From an uncultured Cellvibrio sp. (GTDB lineage Bacteria; Pseudomonadota; Gammaproteobacteria; Pseudomonadales; Cellvibrionaceae): 8,141 nt of DNA. The stretch spans positions 1-8,141 of the forward strand of contig CAMLRJ010000131.1 of the NCBI GenBank assembly GCA_946482345.1, read 5' to 3'. The number at the start of each line of letters is the position of its first letter. Positions within the stretch are counted from its first letter, which is position 1. The position numbers were made by a program, and so were the translations under genes. Of the stretch, positions 1 to 7,156 are shown piece by piece. Under the pieces are notes generated by a model. The model saw nothing but the letters and a program-made list of their open reading frames with translations. It searched no databases and had not been told where the DNA came from.

Positions 1-1131
1 TAAATGATTATTAAAGTCTGCTTCAGTTGATTGGTTAATACCTTCAATTCGGGTGAGATAAGCTTTTTCAATAACGACATCAGGTACTATGCCTTGTGCT
101 TGTATGGATCTACCCAAAGGCGTGTAATAAAGAGCGGTGGTTAATTTTATTGCATGATTCTGATCTACTACTGCTGCAGTTTGTACAGAACCTTTACCAA
201 AACTGCGTGTACCTGCAATCACCGCTCGTCGATGATCTTGCAACGCACCCGCTACAATTTCAGATGCTGATGCAGATCCGTCATTGATTAATACCACCAG
301 CGGTAAACCAAATGTGTCATCACCCAATCCCGCTTGATAATTGATGTTGCTGTTAGGTAAACGTCCCTGGGTATAGACAATTAACCCGCCATCCAAAAAA
401 GTATCTGCAACAGTAATTGCAGCTCCCAGTTCTCCGCCGGGGTTATTACGTAAATCGAGTATGACACCTTTGGTTTGTGAATTTTTATTTAAATAGTTAT
501 TCAAAATCTTTTGCAAATCAGCTCCGGTATTGGATTGGAAGCTGGCAATACGCAGATACAAAAAATCATTTTCCAATGTGCGATGGCGAACACTTTTTAC
601 TTTAATAATTTCACGTGTTAATAAAAAATCGAGAGGTTCTTCCAGATCATTCCGGAAAATGGTCAGGTTAACTTCGCTATTCTTGACACCGCGTAGTAGT
701 CGTGTGACTTGCGTAATCGATAGCCCTTTAACCGGACTGTCATCAACTCGCACAATTCTGTCACCGGATTGAATTCCGGCTTTGCTGGCAGGGCTATCAT
801 CTATGGGTGATATGACGGTAATAAAACCTGATTTCAGACCAATCTCCAAACCAATTCCGGCAAATTCCCCTGTAATGGAATTTTGTAAATCTGCAAATTC
901 ATTTTTATCCAGATAAGCCGAATGAGGATCAAGTTCGGAGATCATGCCTTTAATAGCGTAATCAATAAGTTCGGCATCGCCAATTTCTTCTACATAGGAT
1001 TTTTTAACTTGAGTATAGACCTGGGTAAATCGTTCGAATTCACTCGAGGTTAAATCTGAATTCTTGTCGTCTGCAAAACAATAAGCTGTAGTCAATAAAC
1101 AACCTATGGCAACACAATAATTGATACGCAT
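1..1131 (-). CDS. ctpA: Carboxy-terminal processing protease CtpA (S41 family), 3' end cut by window
   Basis: Periplasmic serine protease with a Ser-Lys dyad. In Pseudomonas aeruginosa CtpA, with its lipoprotein partner LbcA, degrades peptidoglycan cross-link hydrolases; the same role here is inferred. The 377 visible codons run open to the window edge; about 60 more residues would be expected by comparison with the roughly 436-residue family members. Residues 1-20 look like a Sec signal peptide ending CFA before DDK. A PDZ domain spans about 88-165, opening with the carboxylate-binding loop AGIGLEIG. The S41 core follows: LRNNPGGELG (228-237), GSASASEI (285-292, likely nucleophile Ser288) and FGKGSVQ (311-317, general base Lys313). 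The ATG at 1131 has AGAGA five nt upstream and begins 13 nt after the envC stop, so it is probably cotranscribed with gpmI and envC. All key residues are intact. Family identity is very secure. Confidence 0.95.
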   Translation of the reverse strand, partial: MRINYCVAIGCLLTTAYCFADDKNSDLTSSEFERFTQVYTQVKKSYVEEIGDAELIDYAIKGMISELDPHSAYLDKNEFADLQNSITGEFAGIGLEIGLKSGFITVISPIDDSPASKAGIQSGDRIVRVDDSPVKGLSITQVTRLLRGVKNSEVNLTIFRNDLEEPLDFLLTREIIKVKSVRHRTLENDFLYLRIASFQSNTGADLQKILNNYLNKNSQTKGVILDLRNNPGGELGAAITVADTFLDGGLIVYTQGRLPNSNINYQAGLGDDTFGLPLVVLINDGSASASEIVAGALQDHRRAVIAGTRSFGKGSVQTAAVVDQNHAIKLTTALYYTPLGRSIQAQGIVPDVVIEKAYLTRIEGINQSTEADFNNHL

Positions 1132-1144
1132 AAATTTCTCTGGA

Positions 1145-2296
1145 TTAACCTGGTGCTAGCCAGGTGCTGGGGTCAACGGGTTTGCCGTTGTGTCGAATTT
1201 CAAAATAAACACCATTGGTTGACTGACCACCGGAATTACCGACAATCGCTACGGATTCACCCGCCATAACCGGGTCTCCGGCTTTTTTTAATAATCGCTG
1301 ATTGTGTGCATACAAAGACAAAAAGCCTTCGCCATGATCGATGATAATCAGAAGTCCGTGTCCGCCGAAATAGTCAGCAAATACTACACGTCCATGATGT
1401 ACAGCAATCACTTTACTACCGGCATTTCCGGCAATGTAAGTGCCATTCCAATTGAGTTGCCCTGCAATTCGCGGGCTGCCAAAACGGTGAAGAATTTTAC
1501 CCTGGGTTGGCCAGGGTAATTTTCCTTTGCGAACAGAAAATTTTTCACCGCCTTTGGGTAAGGGAACATAAGCCGGGGATTTTAATGCACCACTGGATGC
1601 AATTTTTCGTGTAACGCGGCTCAAAAGAACCTGAAGTTTTTGTCTGTCTTCATTGAGCTGTGTCAATTCCTGTTGTTTGTTTTTGATTTGGGAGTTTACT
1701 TTATGCAGTGCAACTTGACGTTCTTTGTGCGCACTGCCCAGTGCATTTCGTTGCTGATCCAATTGTGTTTGCATGGCAGCCAACTGCAAGGTTTTTTTTT
1801 CGATATCCGGTGTGATGGTATCTATTCTGGAAATGGTGTTGCGATAACTTTCCACTTTTTTTTGTTGGGCCATCACAAAATAGCCGTGATAAGTCATCAG
1901 TCGCGATACTTTATCAGGCGATTCCTGATTCAATAATAGTTTGATGTCACTTTGTTGGCCCAGCTTATAAGCAGCCAGTATCTGTGCGGAAATTTTTTCT
2001 TGTTGGTTGTGACGTTGTTGTTCCAATTGACTGCGTTCTTGTTTCAGGTTGTTTAAATCCTGATTTTGCTTGTTTAATTCTTTTTTAATGTCTTCTGCTT
2101 TTTTTTCCAACTCATTAATCTGGGTTTCTGATTTTTCCAGATCTTTTTGTAAACCTGATCGCGCACCTTGAACGGATTTTAATTCTTTTTGCAGAGCTGC
2201 AATTTCTTTTTGTAGTTTTTCCATATCAGCTTTTTCATCGGCCTGAACTGTGCCAATGAAGATAAATGCCAGTAATAGAAAAATAATTTTTTTCAT
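1145..2296 (-). CDS. envC: EnvC-like murein hydrolase activator with degenerate LytM/M23 domain
   Basis: Periplasmic coiled-coil protein of the EnvC type. In E. coli EnvC is docked by FtsEX and switches on amidases AmiA and AmiB during septum splitting. Residues 1-19 are a signal peptide (cleavage after VQA). Residues about 20-110 and 140-235 are rich in K, E and Q with heptad-like spacing, typical of two coiled-coil arms. A LytM domain fills about 260-383. Its zinc ligands are lost: the HxGxD motif reads WNGTY (283-287), and the HLH motif reads GVY (362-364) before FEIR, while His331 of the YxHL-type motif remains. This is the pattern of a non-catalytic activator. At 383 residues it is slightly shorter than E. 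coli EnvC (about 419). ATG at 2296 has AGAGA five nt upstream. It lies between gpmI and ctpA, the usual neighbourhood. EnvC rather than NlpD is supported by the coiled coils and the absence of LysM or a lipobox. Confidence 0.92.
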   Translation of the reverse strand: MKKIIFLLLAFIFIGTVQADEKADMEKLQKEIAALQKELKSVQGARSGLQKDLEKSETQINELEKKAEDIKKELNKQNQDLNNLKQERSQLEQQRHNQQEKISAQILAAYKLGQQSDIKLLLNQESPDKVSRLMTYHGYFVMAQQKKVESYRNTISRIDTITPDIEKKTLQLAAMQTQLDQQRNALGSAHKERQVALHKVNSQIKNKQQELTQLNEDRQKLQVLLSRVTRKIASSGALKSPAYVPLPKGGEKFSVRKGKLPWPTQGKILHRFGSPRIAGQLNWNGTYIAGNAGSKVIAVHHGRVVFADYFGGHGLLIIIDHGEGFLSLYAHNQRLLKKAGDPVMAGESVAIVGNSGGQSTNGVYFEIRHNGKPVDPSTWLAPG

Positions 2297-2310
2297 TAAT
2301 ATCTCTACAC

Positions 2311-2343
2311 GTAGGGGCGGCCCCCTGTGGCCGCCCGCCCTAC
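2311..2343. repeat. GC-rich palindromic repeat between gpmI and envC
   Basis: A 33-nt G+C-rich inverted repeat fills most of the 50-nt gpmI-envC gap. The left arm is GTAGGGGCGGCC (2311-2322) and the right arm is GGCCGCCCGCCCTAC (2329-2343), with a 6-nt loop. The arms pair fully apart from a 3-nt bulge on the right arm. It starts 3 nt after the gpmI stop codon and ends 14 nt before the envC start. It stands out sharply from its AT-rich flanks and has the look of the small dispersed GTAGGGGCG-type palindromes seen in many bacterial genomes. As RNA it would make a strong hairpin. There is no U-run after it on either strand, so it is not a standard intrinsic terminator, but it could tune decay or the gpmI/envC expression ratio. 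Confidence 0.7.
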
Positions 2344-2346
2344 CAA

Positions 2347-3903
2347 TTAAACCAATTTAATTAAATTGCGCCCGGTCATTTCTTTAGGCTGGGCGATATT
2401 CATTAAATGCAACATGGTTGGTGCGACATCGGCCAATGAACCGCCTTTCTCCATCACAGCGTGTCTATGACTAAAGAAAATAAACGGTACAGGTAAAGTG
2501 GAATGTTGAGTGTGCGGTTGCCCGGTTTCTTCATCAAACATTTCTTCCACATTGCCGTGGTCTGCTGTAATTAAAGCTTCTCCACCGACTTTTTCAACTG
2601 CGGCCAGTACTTTCCCCAAGGCAATATCAACAGCTTCAACTGCTTTGACTGCCGCATCAAATAAGCCTGAATGACCCACCATGTCGCAGTTGGCATAGTT
2701 ACAGATAATCGCGTCATATTTTCCGGATTCAATTGCCGCAACTAATTTTTCAGTCACTTCAGGTGCACTCATCTCGGGTTGCAAGTCATAGGTGGCCACT
2801 TGCGGCGAAGGAACCAATATTCGATCTTCACCGGCATAAACTACTTCATTGCCTGCATTAAAAAAGAAAGTGACATGCGCATATTTTTCAGTTTCTGCAA
2901 TACGCAATTGGGTTTTACCAATAGATGACAAATATTCGCCGAATGAATTGGTTAAATCTTCTGGCGGGAAGGCAATCGGTGCTTTAATGCTGGATGCGTA
3001 TTCTGTAGTTTGTACAAATTTGGCAATTTGCGGATGTAATTCACCGCGATCAAAACCGGAAAAATTTTCATCAATTAATGCATTGGTAATTTCGCGCGCA
3101 CGATCAGGTCGGAAGTTCATAAAAATAACTGAATCGCCATCGTTAATGGTAGCCACTTCTTCATCTTCAGCGCAGATCACAGTGGCTTTTACGAATTCAT
3201 CATTTTCGCCGCGTTCATAAGCTGCTTTTAATCCATCGAGTGCAGTGAGTGCATCAAATTCTGCATCGCCGGTGACCATCACATCATAAGCTGCTTTCAC
3301 TCTATCCCATCGGTTGTCGCGATCCAGCGCAAAATAGCGCCCGACGATAGAAGCTGTTCTGCCGACGCCCACTTCTTTAAAAATTGCATCCGCTTTTGCC
3401 AAAGAAGTTTCTGCACTGCGTGGTGCTGTGTCGCGTCCGTCCAAAAATGCGTGCAAATAAATTTCTTTGGCGCCGCGTTGCGCTGCCATTTTGATCATGG
3501 TGTAAATGTGATCTTGATGACTGTGTACGCCGCCTTCTGAAAGCAAACCTAAAATGTGTACTGCTTTGCCAGTATTGATTGCATGATCAATAGCATCGAC
3601 ATACACCGGATTGGTAAAGAAATCACCGTCGCTGATGGCTTTGTTGATACGCGTAAAACTCTGATAGACCACCCGGCCTGCACCAATCGTCATATGCCCC
3701 ACTTCCGAGTTGCCCATTTGTCCGTCGGGTAAACCCACCGCCATACCGGAGGTTTCAATCAGGCTGTTGGGGCGCTTCCAGAGTTGATCATAAACCGGTG
3801 TTTTGGCAGCGCGGACAGCGTTGTATTGGGTCTTTTCTGAAAATCCGTAGCCATCCAAAATTAATAATACCAGGGGCTTTTTTGCAGTCGTATGTGCAGT
3901 CAT
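2347..3903 (-). CDS. gpmI: 2,3-bisphosphoglycerate-independent phosphoglycerate mutase
   Basis: Cytoplasmic, Mn-dependent enzyme that interconverts 3- and 2-phosphoglycerate in glycolysis and gluconeogenesis (also called gpmM). From the ATG at 3903 it is 518 residues, matching the usual ~510-515. Alkaline-phosphatase-fold metal motifs are present: ILDGYG with Asp17, GNSEVGH with the phosphorylated Ser66, the DGRDT loop (155-159), Asp407 and His411 in NCDMVGH, ADHGN (447-451) and HTQH (464-467). The residue before Asp407 is Cys, where Pro or Gly is common; it is not a metal ligand. An in-frame GTG at 3912 would add three residues. Neither start has a clear Shine-Dalgarno sequence, and ATG is preferred because it gives [10 protein letters not shown] before the conserved core. 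It heads the gpmI-envC-ctpA cluster. No convincing promoter is visible, although TTGACT at 4013-4008 on the minus strand could be a -35 with a poor -10. Confidence 0.96.
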   Translation of the reverse strand: MTAHTTAKKPLVLLILDGYGFSEKTQYNAVRAAKTPVYDQLWKRPNSLIETSGMAVGLPDGQMGNSEVGHMTIGAGRVVYQSFTRINKAISDGDFFTNPVYVDAIDHAINTGKAVHILGLLSEGGVHSHQDHIYTMIKMAAQRGAKEIYLHAFLDGRDTAPRSAETSLAKADAIFKEVGVGRTASIVGRYFALDRDNRWDRVKAAYDVMVTGDAEFDALTALDGLKAAYERGENDEFVKATVICAEDEEVATINDGDSVIFMNFRPDRAREITNALIDENFSGFDRGELHPQIAKFVQTTEYASSIKAPIAFPPEDLTNSFGEYLSSIGKTQLRIAETEKYAHVTFFFNAGNEVVYAGEDRILVPSPQVATYDLQPEMSAPEVTEKLVAAIESGKYDAIICNYANCDMVGHSGLFDAAVKAVEAVDIALGKVLAAVEKVGGEALITADHGNVEEMFDEETGQPHTQHSTLPVPFIFFSHRHAVMEKGGSLADVAPTMLHLMNIAQPKEMTGRNLIKLV

Positions 3904-4013
3904 AGGAGTCACTTGTGATGGGATAATAAAAACAGGCTGCCATTTTACGGTTAATGCCGCAACTGATAAAGCATTAGCTGGATATGATTTTGAAGGGATT
4001 CAACAGCAGTCAA

Positions 4014-4046
4014 TTCGGCCATCAGAATTCCTTATCGATGGCCGAA
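4014..4046. other. Inverted repeat downstream of the antiporter gene
   Basis: Perfect 10-bp arms TTCGGCCATC (4014-4023) and GATGGCCGAA (4037-4046) enclose a 13-nt loop. It begins 13 nt after the antiporter stop codon in the minus-strand reading direction, inside the 156-nt gap before gpmI. Position and stem suggest a 3' end structure for the moaA-moaB-antiporter transcript. The minus strand continues AATTGACTG after the stem, without the U-run of a standard intrinsic terminator. It could therefore be a weak or Rho-assisted terminator, an exonuclease-blocking hairpin, or an operator for gpmI. Confidence 0.5.
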
Positions 4047-4059
4047 AATAAAATCGATG

Positions 4060-5145
4060 TTATTTTGATCTCTGGTTCAAGCTTAAATTGTTGTGCCGTA
4101 AAAACATCACAACAACACTGATAATGGTAAGTGGTAATACAAAACCAAGCATTATTGTATTCAGTGAGTCGATGGGATGATTTTGTGCCATCAGAATCAG
4201 GTAGCTGGTATAGACCACGTAATAAAACAAAAATACTGCACCATTAAAACGTGAAATCTGTTGTCCGGTTGCAAAGATGGGCAGACAGGCGATTGCCACA
4301 GCGATCATGATCCACAAATCAAAATTGATAACGCTTTCTGAAATTCCCAAACCGGTGTTGCCCGATGCCATGGCTGCCAGCCCAAGACAGCCAAGAATAT
4401 TAAAGGTACTGCTGCCAACAACATTTCCAACTGCAATGTCGCGTTCACCTTTGATAGCGGCTACGACAGAGGTTGCGACTTCAGGCATGGAGGTGCCGGC
4501 AGCAACAATTGTCAGGCCTATCACCAAATCACTGACTTCCAGATGTTTTGCAAAAATAACAGACGATGCCACCAACCATTTTGATCCTATCACCAATAAT
4601 GCCAGGCCAGCGATTATCAATAAAATCTGTACCGGTTTGCTATTGTCCCATGATGAGTGGCTGATATATTCCTCAGAATATTCTTCTTTCACTGCTGCTG
4701 ATTCTTTGCGGGATTGATAAATTAAAAATGCGGTGTATGCCAGCAACAAAGCAAACAATATAAACCCGTCAAACAGTCCTAATCGTCTATCGATGCAAAT
4801 AGCCAGTAGTAAAACTGATGCACCCACCATAATCGGTACTTCCTGACGAATAATTTGTACATTCACTATCAGTGGTGTGATTAATGCGGAAACACCGAGA
4901 ATAAACAAAACATTGAAAATATTACTGCCGACAACATTACCGATTGCGATATCGGTTTGATTTTGTAAAACGGCGCCCACCGATACCGCCATCTCCGGTG
5001 CACCGGTGCCGAAAGCGACAATTGTCAGGCCAACAACCAGCGGTGATATGCCGAATGACATGGCAAACCTGGATGCACCGCGCACCAGAATATCCGCGCC
5101 CGCAACCAGTAGTGCCAAGCCTGCAATAAACATCAGTATTGTCAT
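4060..5145 (-). CDS. CaCA-family sodium/calcium antiporter (YrbG-like)
   Basis: Inner-membrane cation exchanger of the Ca2+:cation antiporter superfamily, probably trading Na+ (or H+) for Ca2+; the ion specificity cannot be read from sequence. It has two homologous halves of hydrophobic helices, joined by an acidic cytoplasmic-type loop at about residues 146-171. The alpha-1 repeat reads GLTIVAFGTGAPE (39-51, ion ligand Glu51) then GNVVGSNIFN. The alpha-2 repeat reads GLTIVAAGTSMPE (210-222, Glu222) then GNVVGSSTFN. The alpha-2 position matching Asn75 is Ser246, where Asn or Asp is common. Start choice: TTG at 5157 and ATG at 5151 are possible, but only the ATG at 5145 has a well-spaced GGGGA (5 nt upstream), and it gives a normal N-terminus, MTILMFIAG. 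It begins 16 nt after the moaB stop, so it is probably cotranscribed with moaA and moaB, an association with no obvious biochemical reason. Confidence 0.92.
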   Translation of the reverse strand: MTILMFIAGLALLVAGADILVRGASRFAMSFGISPLVVGLTIVAFGTGAPEMAVSVGAVLQNQTDIAIGNVVGSNIFNVLFILGVSALITPLIVNVQIIRQEVPIMVGASVLLLAICIDRRLGLFDGFILFALLLAYTAFLIYQSRKESAAVKEEYSEEYISHSSWDNSKPVQILLIIAGLALLVIGSKWLVASSVIFAKHLEVSDLVIGLTIVAAGTSMPEVATSVVAAIKGERDIAVGNVVGSSTFNILGCLGLAAMASGNTGLGISESVINFDLWIMIAVAIACLPIFATGQQISRFNGAVFLFYYVVYTSYLILMAQNHPIDSLNTIMLGFVLPLTIISVVVMFLRHNNLSLNQRSK

Positions 5146-5161
5146 TGCCATCCCCAAAGAA

Positions 5162-5683
5162 CTAATGTGATTTATTGATTTTCAATTGGCCAACGAAATT
5201 ACAAGGCTTTTGTCGTGAGTCCAATTGCTCCCTGATAATTTTTTGCCAGGCAGTTGTGCATGCACCGGTTGAACCGGGTAAACAAAATATCAAAGTGTGA
5301 TTGGCAAAACCGGCAGTCGCGCGCGATTGAATGGTCGATGTGCCAATTTCCTCAAAAGAAATTTGCCGAAATAATTCACCAAAACCTACAACAGTTTTAT
5401 CAAACAAGGGAACCATTGCTTCGATGGTTGAGTCGCGCCCGGCAAAACCTGTTCCTCCTGTGATCAACACGACTTGTGCTTGTGCATCGACAATCCAGTT
5501 GGAAGCTACGGCGCGAATTTGGTAAATATCATCTGTTACCAGTTTTCGATCATATAAATGATGGCCTTCAGCGGTGAGCAGATCCTGTAACTTTTGACCA
5601 GAGGTATCAGTTTCATAATTGCGCGTGTCGGATACTGTTAGAACGCAGATGTTCAGTGGTACAAATTCTTTTGGTGATGACAT
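5162..5683 (-). CDS. moaB: Molybdenum cofactor biosynthesis protein MoaB
   Basis: Cytoplasmic MoaB/MogA-fold protein that binds molybdopterin. In the wider family it adenylylates molybdopterin before metal insertion; the exact role of MoaB in bacteria that also have MogA is less certain. At 173 residues it has the usual single-domain size. Diagnostic motifs are VSDTR (17-21), TGGTG (75-79), RDSTIEA (83-89), GFGELFRQISF (100-110) and LPGS (135-138). The length and the LPGS..A..W ending fit MoaB better than MogA, and there is no MoeA-like extra domain. The ATG at 5683 begins 2 nt after the moaA stop, and its Shine-Dalgarno GGAGGA lies within the last two sense codons of moaA, so the two genes are translationally close-coupled. 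It ends with TAG at 5164-5162. Confidence 0.93.
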   Translation of the reverse strand: MSSPKEFVPLNICVLTVSDTRNYETDTSGQKLQDLLTAEGHHLYDRKLVTDDIYQIRAVASNWIVDAQAQVVLITGGTGFAGRDSTIEAMVPLFDKTVVGFGELFRQISFEEIGTSTIQSRATAGFANHTLIFCLPGSTGACTTAWQKIIREQLDSRQKPCNFVGQLKINKSH

Positions 5684-5685
5684 AT

Positions 5686-6690
5686 TTATCCTCCGGTCAT
5701 ATTCATAAAGCGAACAATTTGTGGTTCTTCATCTAAATTAAAGTGGTGTTTTTCCGGTTTGTGTTGCATGGCATTGATGATGGTTTGTTTTAATTCTTTA
5801 TCCGGACAGCTGCTTTCGCGCAATACTTTTCGTAAATCAACACTATTTTCCTGGCCTAAACACAGCAAGAGTTGGCCGGTGGCAGTAATGCGAACACGAT
5901 TGCAGCTACTGCAAAAGTTTTCGGAATGAGGTGAAATAAAACCTATGCGTGATGAGTGGTTGGCAGGTCGCCAATATTTTGCGGGGCCGTCGTGGGTTTC
6001 TTTTTGGATATCGGGAATTAACTGAAAATCCTGTTGCAGTAATTCTCGCAATTCGGCGCTGCTGACAAATTCGGTATTGCGGCCGTGGTCATCAATTTTC
6101 CCCAGCGGCATTTCTTCGATAAAACTGATATCAATTTTTTTATCCAATGCAAATTGCACCAGATGATTCACTTCATGTGCGTTGTAATGTTTGAGCGCAA
6201 CACAGTTGAGTTTGATGGATGCAAATCCTGTCGCAATAGCGGCATCAATTCCTTCCAACACTTGCTGTAAATTACCAATGCGAGTCAGACGGCGGAAATT
6301 ATCAGGATCAAGGCTGTCCAGACTGATATTAATGCGTTTAACACCGGCTGCTTTTAATTCCCGTGCATAAGGTTTGAGATGGGTGCCATTGGTAGTCAGG
6401 CAGAGTTGCTCCAATAAAGGAAGCTGCCCCAATGCCTGGGCCAGATCGACAATACCTTTGCGGATCAAAGGCTCACCGCCAGTGAGTCGTATTTTGGTAA
6501 CCCCGAGTTCGCTTAATACTTTGCCCAAAAAAGCGAACTCCTCAATGCTGAGAACCTGATCGCGAGGTAAAAATGTCATTTCTTCTGCCATGCAATAGGT
6601 GCAGCGCAGGTCGCAGCGGTCGGTAACCGACATGCGAACATAAGTAACCTGACGGCCGAAGCTATCAATTAATGGCGTAGTCATAGGCAT
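5686..6690 (-). CDS. moaA: GTP 3',8-cyclase MoaA (radical SAM), molybdenum cofactor synthesis
   Basis: Catalyses the first step of molybdenum-cofactor synthesis: S-adenosylmethionine-dependent cyclisation of GTP, whose product MoaC turns into cyclic pyranopterin. At 334 residues it is full length. The N-terminal radical-SAM cluster motif is C26-x3-C30-x2-C33 (CDLRCTYC), followed by the SAM-binding GGEP (71-74). The second iron-sulphur site is C260, C263 and C277 (NFCSSCNR then LLLC). The C-terminus is MTGG; this terminal di-glycine is known to be needed for activity in the family. ATG at 6690 is preferred, and ATG at 6684 is an in-frame alternative; neither has a clear Shine-Dalgarno sequence. 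It leads moaA-moaB-antiporter and is divergent from cobA. No moaC, moaD or moaE is in view, so those must lie elsewhere. No E. coli-type Moco riboswitch could be recognised in the leader. Confidence 0.96.
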   Translation of the reverse strand: MPMTTPLIDSFGRQVTYVRMSVTDRCDLRCTYCMAEEMTFLPRDQVLSIEEFAFLGKVLSELGVTKIRLTGGEPLIRKGIVDLAQALGQLPLLEQLCLTTNGTHLKPYARELKAAGVKRINISLDSLDPDNFRRLTRIGNLQQVLEGIDAAIATGFASIKLNCVALKHYNAHEVNHLVQFALDKKIDISFIEEMPLGKIDDHGRNTEFVSSAELRELLQQDFQLIPDIQKETHDGPAKYWRPANHSSRIGFISPHSENFCSSCNRVRITATGQLLLCLGQENSVDLRKVLRESSCPDKELKQTIINAMQHKPEKHHFNLDEEPQIVRFMNMTGG

Positions 6691-6775
6691 TGCTGACTGT
6701 ATTGCGAATTCAAGGTTGATCTTACCCCAACAGACAAGGGTTTGAGCAGGTTCTATTTTGGATCATTTTGTATTT

Positions 6776-6791
6776 GGATAGATATTTATCC
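6776..6791. promoter_or_regulatory. Near-perfect 16-bp palindrome upstream of moaA (candidate operator)
   Basis: GGATAGATATTTATCC is symmetric at 14 of 16 positions: outer arms GGATA/TATCC around ATAT, with one mismatched pair. It sits 86 nt upstream of the moaA start. The size and symmetry suit a dimeric regulator. The TATAT-like centre recalls ModE sites, but the flanks do not match the E. coli ModE consensus as I remember it, so no regulator is assigned. Confidence 0.35.
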
Positions 6792-6880
6792 TGGTAGAGG
6801 TGAGTCCTTGTGCCTACCTGAGGTGGAAACGGTGACCCATATTTACAACATAAATATAAAAAAGCACCGCAATAAAACAC

Positions 6881-6967
6881 TTTGCACCATTATTTTGTAT
6901 TTAATTGGTGCAAAATCAATTTTTGTCGGAATGATTTTTTGCATCATAAAAGACCATATTTGCACCA
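6881..6967. promoter_or_regulatory. Cluster of NtrC-like half-sites (candidate enhancer for cobA)
   Basis: The 9-mer TTTGCACCA occurs exactly at 6881-6889 and 6959-6967, its exact reverse complement TGGTGCAAA at 6906-6914, and a one-mismatch copy TTTGCATCA at 6938-6946. The established enterobacterial NtrC site is TGCACC-N5-GGTGCA, so each copy contains a perfect half-site. The facing pair is spaced by 18 nt rather than 5 between six-base halves. Each half does have a degenerate partner (3 of 6 bases) at the correct spacing, giving candidate 17-mers at 6883-6899, 6896-6912 and 6961-6977. The cluster lies about 130-215 bp upstream of the sigma-54 motif, a normal enhancer distance. NtrC is the best guess; another regulator that recognises GCACC inverted repeats is possible. 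Confidence 0.5.
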
Positions 6968-7095
6968 TCTGCGAACATAAAGGATCGCTAATTAATTCAA
7001 TTGTTATGACCATCAATACCCGGTTGACGCTATAACCCTCTGCTAAGCCACTGAAACATCAATCAAAAAAATAATTTAATTTTAAAAATGCATTA

Positions 7096-7111
7096 TGGCA
7101 TTGCGATTGCA
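7096..7111 (+). promoter_or_regulatory. Sigma-54 (-24/-12) promoter for cobA
   Basis: TGGCATTGCGATTGCA matches the RpoN consensus TGGCACG-N4-TTGCA at all positions except the C and G just after TGGCA. The invariant GG (7097-7098) and GC (7109-7110) are separated by exactly 10 bp, as required. Transcription would start near 7122, giving a leader of about 46 nt. Sigma-54 promoters need a remote activator, and the GCACC repeats upstream supply a candidate site. Confidence 0.68.
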
Positions 7112-7156
7112 AATACCTGTTCATGATTTTACAGATTGAATAATCAATCGTTTTTT

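Noticed and set aside
530..772. Plus-strand open frame opposite ctpA
   Set aside because: Antisense shadow of the clearly conserved S41 protease reading frame.
1099..1131. Lipoprotein signal in CtpA (AIGC at residues 8-11)
   Set aside because: The Cys is too close to the N-terminus and the -3 residue is Ala; an ordinary signal peptide ending at residue 20 fits better.
1145..1520. EnvC LytM domain as an active M23 endopeptidase
   Set aside because: The HxGxD motif is WNGTY and the HLH motif is GVY, so zinc cannot be held in the usual way.
5145..5157. TTG start at 5157 for the antiporter
   Set aside because: ATG at 5145 has GGGGA at good spacing and gives a typical family N-terminus; the upstream starts have no suitably spaced ribosome binding site.
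6799..6816. Second sigma-54 promoter, minus strand, for moaA (AGGCACAAGGACTCAC)
   Set aside because: The -24 half resembles TGGCAC but the -12 half has CA instead of the invariant GC at the required 10-bp spacing.
6691..6840. Molybdenum cofactor riboswitch in the moaA leader
   Set aside because: Some short stems exist on the minus strand, but I could not fit the known E. coli moaA leader architecture. A covariance-model search would decide.
6742..7035. 97-codon plus-strand open frame in the moaA-cobA gap
   Set aside because: TTG start without a ribosome binding site, Ile/Cys-rich composition of translated AT-rich DNA, no recognisable domain, and overlap with the palindrome and NtrC-like sites.
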